A DNA stretch of 64,000 nt, taken from assembly GCA_963580455.1 (NCBI GenBank), contig OY756969.1:9253501-9317500 (forward strand), read 5' to 3'. A program made the translations under genes and the position numbers. Origin of the DNA: Euonymus europaeus. Lineage: Eukaryota > Streptophyta > Magnoliopsida > Celastrales > Celastraceae. Below, piece by piece: positions 1-12,234 of the stretch (position 1 is the stretch's first letter; every line of letters begins with the position of its first letter). A model generated the notes under the pieces. The model had not been told where the DNA came from. It saw only the letters and a program-made list of their open reading frames with translations, and did not search any database.

Positions 1-1657
1 CCTTTTCATTGTGTTAAAAAAGTCTCCTTTTAGGTTTTGTTTTCCTAATCCAAATGGAACTAGGAAAAAAGAAAACGGTGGCCATCCTTATCCATTCATA
101 GAAAAATTGTTGTGTTTATATATATAACAAATCATTATTTGAGTTGACTTCTAATCCAAATTGGATTCAAAGCCAAAACAAATACGGAATACTTTTAACA
201 AGCATAATCGGTGCCCAAATTATCCACAATGGGCCGGCCATATATTGCTATGCAATAACATGGTTTAAGCCTAGCTTGGCCCAATATTTCAAGAATTCAA
301 GGCTCAAATTTGTTTTGTTCCTTGGTCCATTCTTGACTTTAATTTGTTTTTGATTATGTAAAATATTTATTTTACAATCTAAATCAAAACTCCGAGATTT
401 GTTATTTTTAGATAAATACACTTACAAGAATTTTGTATATCTTAACAAAAACTATTTTATCTTAGGGTTATCTTTGAAAAACCAAAACCCAATAAAATTG
501 TATCTATTTGTTATACAAATTCCATTCTTGTAACCTTTCCAACAACCGTTGTGATATGATAAATTTTGCCGATCTTCCTTAAATAGGACAAGAGAATATA
601 TAGAGCTACAAGGGGACTCCGCAGGACATACATATTGTGGCTCCCAAAATATTATTCTTTACCGTCAAACTCTATGACTAGGAATAATATAACAATCCAA
701 TGTTTGTCTGACACTACCTGAACTTTGGATGCACTCCCCAATATGTACGATTCTTACATCGAGGCTTTTCCATAATTAGAAACCTATCCCTGACCTATGG
801 GAAGTGTACTTGCATATCCTCCATGCAACACCCGGTAAGATGGAGTGAATTTATTCATACTATCAAATACTCCAAAATCCATATTTTCTCTGAGCTCCAG
901 ATTCCTTTATATCTATCCTCTAAGCGTATTAAATTGACCCGTCGATCATTTTAATTCACAACGCTTGATTCGTTAGAATCACTATGCATAGTTTTTAGAT
1001 AGATTAATTTGAACCTCTCAGATGGGTGCTTACACTTTCATAACTGAAAGTACATGAATGACTATTTTGTAGGTATGCGCTTATACCCTAGTGGCATACA
1101 TCCAAATCATCAAGATTTTGACAATAGTGCGTGTCTCACTTATTGATGAATCAAAATGCACACGCTATAAGTATAAACGTATTGACCTACTCAAGCTTGA
1201 GATATACCGTACTCCCATAGCTATAGGATGAACAACTCTTTGATAGCACGTTTCTAGTTGTTCATTCCTATGTAAGTCCGTCAATGTATATGTCCACATA
1301 CACACTAGTGCACCAATCCGAGAATCCTCTCAAACGGTCAAGACAAACCATTCCCCTAATTGGAGATGTTCATGCACTACAACCTATATCAACAAAGTGC
1401 CTAACTTTGTTAATCTGATTGTGACTAATGATTTAGAATGTAATAATGAATCTTGTGTCAATCTATACTCACACTATAAGTGTATCTGAGTATCCAAGAT
1501 TCACATATCTAACATCCTTAGACCTTGTTAGAAAATTCACATATAAATGAAATATTTAAAATAAAACGTTTAAAACACAAATGCAATCATAAAATGTTTA
1601 TTCTTGAATTTCATAATTGTCTTTACATGGTATGTTTTTTAGGACATCATCCCAACA
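1..1657 (-). mobile_element. copia-type LTR, reverse orientation, cut by window edge
   Basis: On the minus strand the sequence begins TGTTGGGATGATG at 1657, a typical Ty1/copia LTR start. Further along that strand, near 112-130, lies a TATA-like run (TATATATATAAAC). General layout and length resemble the solo LTR at 15903-17379, which is also reverse. No coding potential is convincing; the 69-codon open frame near 144-353 resembles no protein. The right edge abuts a Tekay LTR fragment abruptly, which suggests insertion into or recombination with it. The far end lies outside the window, so LTR versus solo LTR cannot be decided. Confidence 0.55.
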
Positions 1658-2815
1658 ATCCCGACTCCATACCCAAGCATTCCATGCATCTCTAGTGCAT
1701 ACATGTTCATGCCATGCCAAGATGTACATATATATTCAACCTACATATATATAACTACACATGATTCATGAACAAGATCAAACCATGCTCAATGAATGAT
1801 TGAACATGAAATAAGGTTAATGCACTCTACACTTAATAGAAAACAAGAATTAACCCTAGGCTCGTTCTTCCTTAGGAAAAACTAAGGTAATAACACAAAT
1901 GAAAGACCAATGAAGATATAAATCGCACTTTAGAATATAGAGGAATGATATAGAACAAGAAACGGGTTAGAAATCTGCTACCTCGTTCAAAGTATAACTT
2001 ACAAACTCAAATTCCCAACCTATCGATTTCAACAAACCAAACCCTTAAAATCATATCAATAACGCCAATTAATAAAAAAACATGATATTCAATCAAAAAT
2101 CAAGAGAAATTTACCTCCTCTCTCTAAGATTTTCCCAATTCCTCAAATCGTCATAAAGTTCGTAACGTCACTTGGAATCAACTACCAAACCTAGATATAC
2201 CACATTAGACTATATAATCACATTCCTAAAGCATCTAGAACAACCAATCAAAGATTTAGACAAATCTAACCATAACCTAGTTTTTCAAAAATCATGGAAA
2301 CTTACCTTAAATCTTCCAAACTTCTTTGAATCCTTCTCGCAACTTGTTATTCTCCAAAAATCCTCCAAAAACCAAGCTCAATCCACCAAGAATCTCACTC
2401 CCTCTAGATTTATCTCTCTTCTCTGCCAACTCTGTTATTTCTCTAAAAAATGGCCTATTTTGGTCTAAAAAATTGAAATCCAGACCAGTTGTCCAGGCGC
2501 CTTAAGTGGGTGTCTAGACAGCTTGACCTAGAGACACAATCTGCCTCCTTGTAAGGCAAAACTATCTGGATGCCTCTCTTTTTTCTTTTAATTTTACCAG
2601 AATTCTTATATCTGTCTCAGTATTAGCTTCAATTTGATACATTATCGGCACAAAAGGGACATGTGTGCTTAAAGTTATGGCCCATTTAGTGAACCTAGTT
2701 TAAAAACAACTCTTTGTGATCTTATACAACATGACTGATCTGTAACCTTCCCAAATCCATCTTCAATAATTCAAAATTTAACCAGATTTCAAAATTTTGG
2801 GTCAGAGTTTTACAA
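1658..2815 (-). mobile_element. Tekay-type LTR fragment (D1), reverse
   Basis: Reverse-oriented fragment of the LTR family seen at 8841-10988 and 28682-30670. The left edge starts at the family's conserved TCCCGAGTCCATAC block, so the 3' part of the LTR is missing. It contains the conserved CTCGTTCTTCC block near 1860 and ends near 2813 with the family 5' terminus in reverse (TTTTGGGTCAGAGTTTTACA, compare GGGTCGGGGTTTCACA elsewhere). Around 2490-2580 are GC-rich palindromic words where sister LTRs carry their variable cassette. No open frame is meaningful; the 98-codon frame at 2172-2468 is LTR sequence. Confidence 0.7.
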
Positions 2816-3279
2816 TTCATGCCAAAAATGTGTTTTAAATGTGTTCAAATTGGCGATCGATCAAAAAAAAATCTGCCTAATTTATTTGACTATTTGTTCA
2901 TCGATCCCCCAATATTGGCGATCTATCAACGAAAAATCTTCCTAATGTATTATACTATTTGTTCTGGTTGATCAATCCCACAATATTGGCGACTGATCAA
3001 CAAAAAATATGCCCATTTTGCTTCACTATTTGTTCAAGTTGATCGATCCCCCAATATTGGTGATTGATCAACAAAAGTTTTGTCTCAGTGTCAGCTTACA
3101 AATTCGTTTCCAATTTACATCTGACTTGGTCTAAGCCTCAATTTGATATATTATAGGTTTGGAATGGACAAACTCTATTCTTTGTGATCCCATAATCTCC
3201 CCAAATCTTCTTTTTTAAATAATTTTATACCACAAAAATTTAATCAAAACTTGAAATTTTTGGGTCAGGGGGTTTTCAC
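2816..3279 (-). repeat. Second Tekay LTR 5' end with about 66-bp tandem repeat
   Basis: After the first LTR terminus near 2813 a second copy of the LTR 5' end follows, ending near 3279 with TTTTTGGGTCAGGGGGTTTTC. Between them, 2845-3078 carries about four degenerate tandem copies of a unit of roughly 65-70 bp. Each copy holds an AATATTGG core (the palindrome CCAATATTGG in two of them) and GATCGATC or GATCAATC words. The position matches the variable palindromic cassette of the sister LTRs. It is a duplicated LTR end or a fragment of a second LTR. Confidence 0.6.
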
Positions 3280-6200
3280 GTCTTTCGTTCGAAATTGGGA
3301 AAAATCTTTAAAAAATCATCCATAACGAGAGTTTAGCAATAATGAACCATCAAATTGATCTATGTACAATTTTCATTATTATTCTATTTCAAAATTTAGG
3401 AGTACAGACTTTGTAGATTGTTTCGTTGCCAAAAGGCGAACTTTAATTCCAAATTGGACAAAACCTTTAAAAGTTATTCCGTGGAGAGAGTTGAGAAATT
3501 CAAAAACATCAAAGTATTCGAGTATGGTTTTATTATTACTTTATGTCTAACTTTACTAGTATATACTATGTACATTGTTTCATTGTCAAATGATGGAAAA
3601 TGAGCAACATCCATTCCAAATTAGGTAAAACTTTTAAAAGATCACCCGTGGAGAAAGTTGAGCAATTTTGAACTATGAAAGTGGATTGGAGTACACTTTA
3701 TGTTATTGTTTTATGTCTAAACGTACTATTATAGGCTTCGTAAATTATTTTTTTGTCAAATGATGCCAAAGGAACATCTTTCATTTAAAATTTGGTAAAA
3801 CCATTAAAAGATCCTCCTTGAAGAGAGTTGAATAATTTCAAACCATCAAAGTAGATTAGAGTACACTTTTTATTAGTATCTTATTTTCAAATTTACCAGT
3901 ATAGGCTCAATAGATTGTTTCTTTGTCAAATGATGCTAAAGGAATATCTTTCGTTCAAAATTGGGAAAAACCTTTAAAATATCATCCATAAAGAGAGTTG
4001 GGCAATTCCTAACCACCAAAGTTTATCGGTGTAAAATTATTATTGTTATTTTATGTCAATTAAAAAAACGTCTAAAAGGTCCAAACCATAAAAGTTTATC
4101 GGAGTACTTGTTTTCTTGTTATTTTACATCTAAATTAATGAGTATAGACTCCATAACTTATTTCATCACCAAAGGATCAACTTTCAATGAAAATTGGACA
4201 AAAAGTTTAAAAGTTCCTCCATGGAGATAGTTGAGCAATTTTGAACCATCAAAGTTGATTGGAGTACACTTTTTACTGTTATTTTATGTCCAAGTTTAAT
4301 AGTACGGACTCCGTAGATTGGTTCATCGTAAGAGATCCTCCATGAAGAGAGTTGAGCAATTTCGAATCATAAAGTGGACCAATTTACACTTATGTTTGTT
4401 ATTTTATGTCTACATTCCATTGATAGTTTCATTGTCAAATGATGCCGAAGGAACATCTTTAGTTCTAACTATGGCAAAACCTTTAAAAGTTTCTCCTTTG
4501 AGATATTTGAGCAATTTTGAATTATCATAGTGCATAAGAGTATAGATTTTATTATTTTGTCTCTAAATTTACTATTATTGGCTCTATAGATTGTTTCGTT
4601 CTCAAATGATGAAAAATGAATATCTTTCAAACTAAATTTAGCAAAACTTATAAATCATCCTCCATAAAAAGAGTTGAGAAATTATGAACCATAAAGGTTG
4701 ATCGGTGTACAATTTACATTTTCATCTTATGTCTAAGTTAATGAGTATAGGTTCGTAGATTGTTTCATCACCAAAAGGCCAACTTTTGTTCCAAATTGGA
4801 CAAAACCATTAACAGGTCCTCCATGTAGAGAGTTGAGCATATCAGAACCATCAAAGTTGATCGGTGTATAATTTTTATTGTCATTTTATGTCAAAATTTA
4901 TGAGTATAGGATCCGTAGATTGTTTCATTGCCAAAAGATCCAAAAGGGACAAAACCTTTAAGAGTTCCTCCATGGCAGGGGTTGTGAAATTCCGAACCAA
5001 CAAAGTTAATCGAAGTACTTTTATTATTATTTTATGTCTAAATTAACAAATATAGTGTCCGTAGATTGTTTCATTGAAAAAATACCACCTTTCATTCCAA
5101 ATTGGACAAACCTTTAAATGTTCCTCAATAGAGAGAGATGACCAATTCCAAACAAACAAAGTTGATTGATGTACTTTTTTTAATTGGTATTTAATGTCTA
5201 AATTTACGAGTGTAGACTCCATAAGTTGTTTCATTTTCAAAAGACTAACTTTAGTTCCAAATTGGAAAAAACCTTAAAAGTTAGTTGGTGTGCACTTTTT
5301 ATGCTAATTTATGTCTAAATTTACTACTATAGGCTCAAATGATGCCAAAGAAACATGTTTCATTCCAAATTGGGCAAACCTTTGAAAATATGCTCCATGG
5401 AGAGTGTCGAGCGATTCCGAACCATCTAAGTGAATTGGAATACAACTTTTATTGTTATTTTTTGTTTAAATTTACTAGTATAGGCTACATAAATTGTTTT
5501 CTTTTCAAATGATGTCAAAAGAACATATTTCGTTTCCAAATTGGGTAAAACCATTAAAAGTTCCTCCGTCGAGACATTTGAACAGTTTTGAAACATCAAA
5601 GTGGATCCGAGTACAATTTTTATTGTTATTTTACGTCTAAATTTACCTTTATAGGCTCCTTAAAAGATCCTCTTTGGAGAGAGTTGAGTAATTCTAAACC
5701 ATCAAAGTATATCATTGTATACTTTTTCATATTTTTTTATCTCCAAATTCAAGACTATAGGCTTCTTAGATTGTTTTAGTGTCAAAGGATTCCAAAGTAA
5801 TATACTTTGTCTGAAATTCGAAAAACCTTTAAAATATCTTCCATTAAGAGATTTGAGCAATATTGAAATATCATAGTCCATCAGTTTAGACTATTTTTTT
5901 ATCTAAAAATTTGCGAGTTTCTGCTTCAAAGATTGTTTCATTGCCAAAAGACCAACTTTCATTCCAAATTGGGCAAAACCTGTAAAAGATCCTCTTTGGA
6001 GATACTTGAGTAATTTCGAACCATCAAAGTCCGTCATTGTATATTGTTTCATATTTTTTAACTCTAAATTCAAGAGTATAGGCTCCGTAGATTGTTTCGT
6101 TGTCAAATAATGCCAAAGTAACATTTTTCGTTCGAAATTGGGAAAAACCTTTAAAAGATCCCCCATAAAGAGATTCGTGGAATTTCTAACCATCAAAGTT

Positions 6201-8140
6201 GAGTGATGTATAATTTTTACTGTTATTTTATTTCTAAATTTACGAGAATAGGCTTCGTAGATTGTTTCATTACCAAAATACCAAACTCTTTCCTTCCAAA
6301 TTGGGCAAAACATTCAAAAGATCATCCACGGAGAGAGTTGAGAAATACTGAACCATCATAGTCCATCTATGCACTTTTTTTTTTATCTAAAAATTTTCTA
6401 GTATAGGCTCCGTGGATTGTTTCATTGCCAAGAGACCAATTTTCACTCTAAATTGGGAAAAACCTTCAAAAGATCCTCTTTGGAGAGAGTTGACTAATTC
6501 TGAATCATCAAAGTCTATCGTTTCATACTTTTTCATTTTTTTTAACTCCAAATTCACAAGCATAAGCTTCGTAGATTGTTTTCGTATCAAACAATGCAAA
6601 GTAACATCCTTCATCTGAAATTGGAAAAAACGTTAAAATATATTTCATAAAGAAATTTGAGCAATGTTGAAATATCATAGTCCATCGGTCTACACTTTTT
6701 TCTATTTTATCTACAAATTTACGAGTATCGGCTTTGAAGATTGTTTATTGCCAAAAGACCAACTTTCATTATAAATTGGGCAAAACCTTTAGAAGATCCT
6801 CTTTGGAGAGACTTGAGTAATTCTGAACCATCAAAGTCCATCATTGTATGTTATTTAATATATTTTTTTTAACTCTAAACTCAAGAGTGTAGGCTACGTA
6901 GATTGTTTCATTATCAAATAATGTCAAAGTAACATCTTTCATCTGAAAATGGAAAAAACCTTTAAAAGATCCTCCATAAAGATATTTATAGAATTCCAAA
7001 CCTTCAATTTTGTCTGATGTACAATTTTTTTTGTTATTTTATTTCTAAATTTACGAGTATAGGCTTCATAGATTGTTTCGTTGCCAAAATAACAATTTTT
7101 GTTCCAAATTGGACAAAACCTCTAAACGTTCCTCGATAGAGGGAGTTGAGCTATTCTAAAACATTAAAGTCGATCAGTGTACATATTTTATTGTTATTTC
7201 ATGTTTAAATTTACTAGTGTAGACTCTAATTTACTAGTCCATCTCTATGAACTTTTTAATTTATTTTATCTAAAATTTTTCGAGTATAGTCTTTGTAGAT
7301 TGTTCCGTTGCCAAAATACCAATTTTCACTCTAAATTGGGCAAAACATTTAAAAGATCCTCTTTGTAGATAGTTGAGTAATTCTAAACCATCAAAGTATA
7401 TCATTGTATACTTTTTCATTTTTTAACTCCAAATTCACAAGTAGATACTTCAAAGATTGTTTTGGTGTCAATTAATACCAAAGTAACATCTTTCGTTTGA
7501 ATTTGGGAAAAACTCTTAAAAGATCCTTCATAAAGAGTGTTAGGCGTTTCCAAACCCTCAAATTTGATCGATGTATAATTTTTATTGTTATTTTATGTTG
7601 AATTTTATTAGTATAGGCTATGTAGATTATTTTGTTTCCTAAAGACCCATTTTTTTTCCAAATTGGACAAAACCTTTATAAGTTCCTCCATAAAGAGAGT
7701 AGAGCTATTCTGAACCATCAATGTTTATCGCTGTATACTTTTTATTGTTGTTTTATATAAAAATTTATATGGGTCGATTCTGTAGACTCTTTCGATGTCA
7801 AATGATTCCAAATGAACATCATTTATTTAAAATTGGGCAAATCATCAAACTTGACCAGTGTACAAGTTTTATTGTTATTTTATGTCAAAATTAATGAGTA
7901 TAGGCTTCATAGATTGTTTCATTGTCAAAAGACCAACTTTCCTCTAAATTGGACAATAACTTTAAAAGTTCCTACATGGAGGGAATTGAGCAATTTTAAA
8001 CCATCAAAGTTGATCGAAGTATACTCTTGTTATCTTATGTCTAAATTTACTAGTATAGACTACATAGATCGTTTCGTTGTCAAATGTTGCCAACAGAACA
8101 TCTTTCAATCCATTTTAGACAAAACCTTTAAAAGATTGAA
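3280..8140. repeat. Degenerate satellite array, monomer about 155-170 bp, about 30 copies
   Basis: The whole interval is a tandem array. Landmarks recur in order: TTATTTTATGTCTAAATTTA, then AGTATAGGCTCCGTAGATTG, then CAAATTGGGCAAAACCTTTA, then GGAGAGAGTTGAGCAAT, then GAACCATCAAAGT. Copies of the GTAGATTGTTTC landmark are spaced mostly 155-173 bp apart, with some shorter or doubled gaps that indicate deletions. Two monomer types alternate: L has CAAATGATGCCAAAGGAACA after the landmark, while S has CCAAAAGACCAACTTTC and is about 8 bp shorter. Monomers differ from one another by many substitutions, so the array is old. All open frames of 60-136 codons in this stretch are by-products of the repeat. 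The array abuts an LTR end on the left. Confidence 0.92.
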
Positions 8141-8694
8141 AATCTAAATACTAAAACAAATATAGAGGGACACGCAATATTTACGAGGAAAACCCAATCC
8201 AAGAAAATGCCTTGGGTGCCTGTAGCCACCAACCTTTGCAGCAATCCACTATCACAAAAATGTTACAAGAATATTCCCAGAGCTAGAATCCATATCATCT
8301 ACACTTGTTTCTTACTCGAATCACTCGATACACCTAACTACAAGTAGATACTTCCACACGATGCTTCAGAGTCGCAGTGAAGTGTTCAAGCTCCAAGAGC
8401 ATACAAGAATGCCCTCAAAGTGCAATGTAGGCATGCATGAATTTTATGAACACAAAAACTTGCTCAAAAAAACATAAACCGGTTGAGAATAGGCGAATAA
8501 AAGACTTAGGGTTATTTTGGTTACCAAAGGCAATATATATGACATGTGTATGAACCAAGAAAACCCTAATTGATGGACTAAAAGATATGTCTAATATTGA
8601 TCCACGAAAATAGGAAAAGATTGTGTCCTAATCTTTGGAATCAAGGCCATAGAAAATTTGATTTTATTCTAGTTAGCAGAGATAACCATTTAAC
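8141..8694. other. Unassigned sequence between satellite and Tekay leader
   Basis: Non-repetitive within this window. It contains a TTTACGAGGAAAACCC motif of the sort often seen in decayed plant transposon flanks. I could assign no gene, LTR terminus or tRNA-like box. The short open frame at 8597-8788 crosses into retroelement leader sequence and is not considered real. Confidence 0.5.
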
Positions 8695-8840
8695 GCACAA
8701 CTCAACAGAGGATTTATTAGGGATAGAAAAACATACCAAATCAGCAGCGGTTGTGACATGGCCTGGATTACACTACTCATTCATCTAGGACCCATCCCCG
8801 ATCCTACATATAAACAAGCAACCTCCCTCCGATACCAAAT
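8695..8840 (-). mobile_element. Tekay element C: remnant of internal leader
   Basis: Reverse-strand sequence between the 5' LTR (8841-10988) and a break at about 8695. It matches the leader of element B near 43240-43357: both share AAAACATACCA, then GACATGGCC, then the PBS. Everything downstream (gag, pol, 3' LTR) is missing, so element C survives only as its 5' LTR plus about 150 bp. Confidence 0.7.
8826..8837 (-). other. Primer binding site of element C
   Basis: Read on the minus strand, TGGTATCGGAGG begins three bases after the LTR ends in CA. It matches the usual TGGTATCAGAGC complement of the initiator methionine tRNA 3' end, with substitutions. This identifies 8841-10988 as a 5' LTR rather than a solo LTR. 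Confidence 0.75.
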
Positions 8841-10988
8841 TGTGACGCCCCGGTCCGGGTGCCCTCCGGCACCGTCCTAGGCCAGTAGTGCAATCATCCG
8901 GCGAACCGGAAATCCGGCGGCATCTCCCCGTATATCGGAGAGTCCCCGCCTTCATCAGAAAATGCGCAGCAATAAATATACAATCCATCACACTAGCAAC
9001 CTAGCCAGGCCTCAGGCCTCAATCACATGCAATCCTTATCCTAGGGGCCTCAGGCCATCCACTACCAGCATGCACAAACTGATAGTAATAATCAAATCAA
9101 CCAATTCACAATATCATATAACCATTAAAACAACTCCGCATACATCATGCATGCACCCTCTGGTGCCAAATGGTTATAAGAATATCATGAATAAACATCA
9201 ATACATCATATACAAAATACGTGCTTAGAGTATCTCTCTAGCACCCACATCCTACCCAGGGCCATCCATGTCACATCCCGCTCTCACTGATCCGCTCCAC
9301 TAGTACCTGTACCTGTACCTGTACTAGTATCACCTATGGAGAGGAATGAAAGTAGAGGGTCAGCAAGAAGCTCAGTAGGGTTTAGAGTATGTAGAGTATA
9401 ATGGCTGAATCCAAAACAGTAGGTTATGTAACAATATGAAAACTCCACATGCACGTATACTCAACAATCACATAAAACATCAATCCGGGCAATCCCCTCA
9501 TGAGCAAACCTCAACGATACCATGGCTCGTTCCATGTAATATCGAACGTGAGCAAACTCACCAAATCCACTCATCAATATCATGGTCGCTAACCATGACT
9601 ATTGAATAGGAGCAAGATCCCCAACAACAAACGCTCTTGGATTACCCGGTTGCGTGATCCTATCACGCCCGCACCACTCCAGGCAAGGTCCCTCATGAAC
9701 CATACCTCTAGTGTGTTATCCTACTTGGAGTTCACTTGACTCAGTGGTAACTCTCTTCACCTCGTCATCCCTCCAAGTAGCTTTCAAGAATTCTAAGGAG
9801 TCCCGAGTCCATACCCGGTCGCCAATGCAACTCTAATGCATTAATGTCATGACATGCCGAAAAGATATATATGAACAACCTACATATATATATATACATA
9901 ACTACCATGATGCATGAACGGAAAATCATATCGTGCCCATAGGTGATGAAACACATATATTCGGGTCATGCAATCAACCAACATTAACTCATAGAAGGCT
10001 TGTTTCCCCTTAGAAGCAATGAAGGCGGAAACACAACAAAACGACCAATAAAGAATCAAAACGCTCTTTAGAATATCGAGAATAAATGACAAAAAGAAAG
10101 GTTGGAAATCCCCTACCTCGTGTCGAGCAATTTACCACAAATCCCCAAATTCCGTTCCTAGGGTTTCGGTTTGCCCAAACCTACAATGTGGCGAAACCGA
10201 ACCCTCACATATATCAATATATCAACCACAACTCATATAAACATCAATTTAAATCAATAAATTTGAAATCACTTACTTCTCTCTCTAGAAATTTCTTCCA
10301 AAATTCACCAAACTCACTCCAAGCTCAACTCAACTCCAAAACACAAACCAATCTACATAAACATCCAAAATCAACCTATAATCAACATATCTAAAGCATA
10401 GAGTTCATCTCCCTAAGAATCAAACAAATCTAACAAAAACCTAGAATTTCAAAAACTATGGAAAACTTACCAAAACTCCAAAATCCACCTTGAATCTTCC
10501 TCTCCAAGCTTCAATGGTCTCAAATCTTCAATCCCCAAACCAAACTTCAACCAAAAGCTCCTTATCTCTCTTCTTCTCTCTCTCTTTCTCTCTTTAGTCG
10601 GGCTGTTTCAAGTGTATTATGACCAGAAATGTCTAACTCTGGTCTTTAAAAACTGATTTCCCGATAGCCGTCCGGACGCCCAAATCATCCGTCCGGATGG
10701 ATTACTGTTCATAAAACTCACTGCCTTGAATCTAGGCATATCCGTCCGGACGCCCAATTATCCGTCCGGAGGATTATTGTTCACAGAACCCAGTTTTGTT
10801 TCTCAAATAATTTTCCGGCTCGATCTAAGCTTCGATTTGATATATTATGGGCCCGAAACAGACATGTATACTAAAAGTTATGACCCATTTACCGAACCAA
10901 GCTCAAAACTATTTTTCCATGATTCCTTAACTTCACGGATCATCCGTATTTCGACTCAAAACTAAAAATTTTGGGTCGGGGTTTCACA
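8841..10988 (-). mobile_element. Tekay LTR (element C, 5' LTR), reverse
   Basis: LTR of about 2.15 kb bounded on the minus strand by TGTGAAACCCCGACCC at 10988 and GGGGCGTCACA at 8841. It carries the family landmarks: a palindromic CCGTCCGGACG cassette at about 10670-10775, splice-like signals, GGCCTGAGGCC words near 9000-9060 and the terminal hairpin TCTCC/GGAGA at 8923-8941. It belongs to the same subfamily as LTR F and LTR G. The insertion interrupted a reverse ORF at 10989. Short tandem GTACCT repeats lie near 9305-9328. Open frames inside it are LTR sequence. Confidence 0.88.
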
Positions 10989-11187
10989 CATCAGGCAAGC
11001 ATGAGAAGGACCCATGCAATTCCTCAATAGCTGTGACAGGAGGAGAGACCTCAGTATCTCTACTACGAGTGCGTTTATGCGAGAAACTTTCCCTAGACTT
11101 CTTAGCCTCCGAATGAGACACAGGGGTAGTAGTTGGAGTGTCGGGAGAAACAGCGGAAGACTTGAACGATCGAGTTTTGGGTGCCAT
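10984..11187 (-). pseudogene. Truncated accessory ORF of copia element (MAPKTR start)
   Basis: A 68-codon reverse frame starts at 11187 with MAPKTRSFKSS and is rich in Ser, Thr, Pro, Lys and Arg. It lies about 1 kb downstream of the SIRE-like pol in the same orientation, where SIRE/Maximus elements often carry an extra env-like or plant-mobile-domain ORF. Basic, low-complexity N-termini beginning MAPK are common in such ORFs, but no domain is present in what is left, so function is not assigned. The frame runs straight into the inserted LTR of element C: the last codon spans the junction and the stop TGA comes from the LTR terminus. Confidence 0.45.
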
Positions 11188-12234
11188 TGATGGATGCAAA
11201 ATAGAAGTCTGAACAATCAATGGAAGCCTACACGCGTACGACAAAGACGGTGGCCTAGGGTTTATTTGACCGGAGAAGACCTCTTCTAGAGAGAAGACTA
11301 ACCACCCCATAAATAACTGAACTACCTAACCAATCAAAAAAGATGCACCGCCCCACATATGAATGACACTTGGCAAGCATGTAAAATTTAGTGTCTAAGG
11401 TAGGCTATATGGACATTACATGAACTTGAGGCATCCTACATAAATGCTACAAGCAGTCACACACACACAATTATTTTGCAACTATATCACAATCACACAG
11501 CAACATATGATGTTAGATATCAAGGACTTATCCTCATCAGCTTAATTGCCAAATATCAAGGTATAAAAATACTACCTCATCGTTCCATTAAACATACTTT
11601 ACACACTTAGTCAAATGATAATTTCGATTGTGATTGTGTGTAGCACAAGATATTCATATTAAGCACCAAATACATATCATAGTAAAAGTTCTGAATCAAT
11701 CATCAACTCAAGCACAAGCATGAGATACCTTCCATCCTTTTCACATATTTTTCTTTTTCTCATGAGATATTTTTTCTCGTCACAACTCTTTCTTTTTCTT
11801 TTTCTGTTTCTCTTTCTTGTCATGCATGACTATGTAGTCCTTTCCAAATTTGAACTCATTTGAGATTGTAGATATGAGAGAATGTAATTGGCGGCTTTCA
11901 CACTAGTGAAAGACTTTGTCTTTCATAGGAGCCCATGAAGTACAAACACAAGAGCGGATTGAGACAAATCTAGCACACATGCATGTCATGGGAGAAATAC
12001 TATACTTGAGATTTAGTATTTCATGCAAGATATAAGTGAAATCCATAAAGTAAGCATGAGTACATAGATCTATTTTTCAAATTAAGACAGATTTGAAGTT
12101 ATCCTTGATGACATCACACTACATAAATATAAACCATGCACACATCAATCAAATACCACATGCAATAGATATATTATCATACAACTATATGAACTACACT
12201 ATTGACTATACTACTAGACGCATGTAGGTGAACA
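11188..12234 (-). other. Noncoding stretch downstream of copia pol
   Basis: About 1 kb between the end of pol and the accessory ORF. It holds a T/C-rich run near 11750-11820 and no convincing frame on either strand. In SIRE-type elements a spacer of this kind separates pol from the extra ORF. I see no LTR terminus or second PBS in it. Confidence 0.5.

Noticed and set aside
3280..8140. The satellite marks a functional centromere.
   Set aside because: Monomer length fits, but the array is short and strongly diverged, and abundance or CENH3 binding cannot be seen from one window.
2816..8140. CRISPR-like array.
   Set aside because: Units are contiguous, degenerate 65-170 bp tandem repeats without spacers, in plant DNA.
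3362..8147. Many open frames of 60-136 codons on both strands, some giving similar peptides (for example at 5903-6313 and 6387-6614, minus).
   Set aside because: They repeat with the satellite monomer, and the similarity is due to the tandem DNA repeat. No starts, domains or codon bias support coding.
8841..10988. LTR C as a solo LTR.
   Set aside because: A PBS and about 150 bp of leader follow its inner end, so it is a truncated element's 5' LTR.
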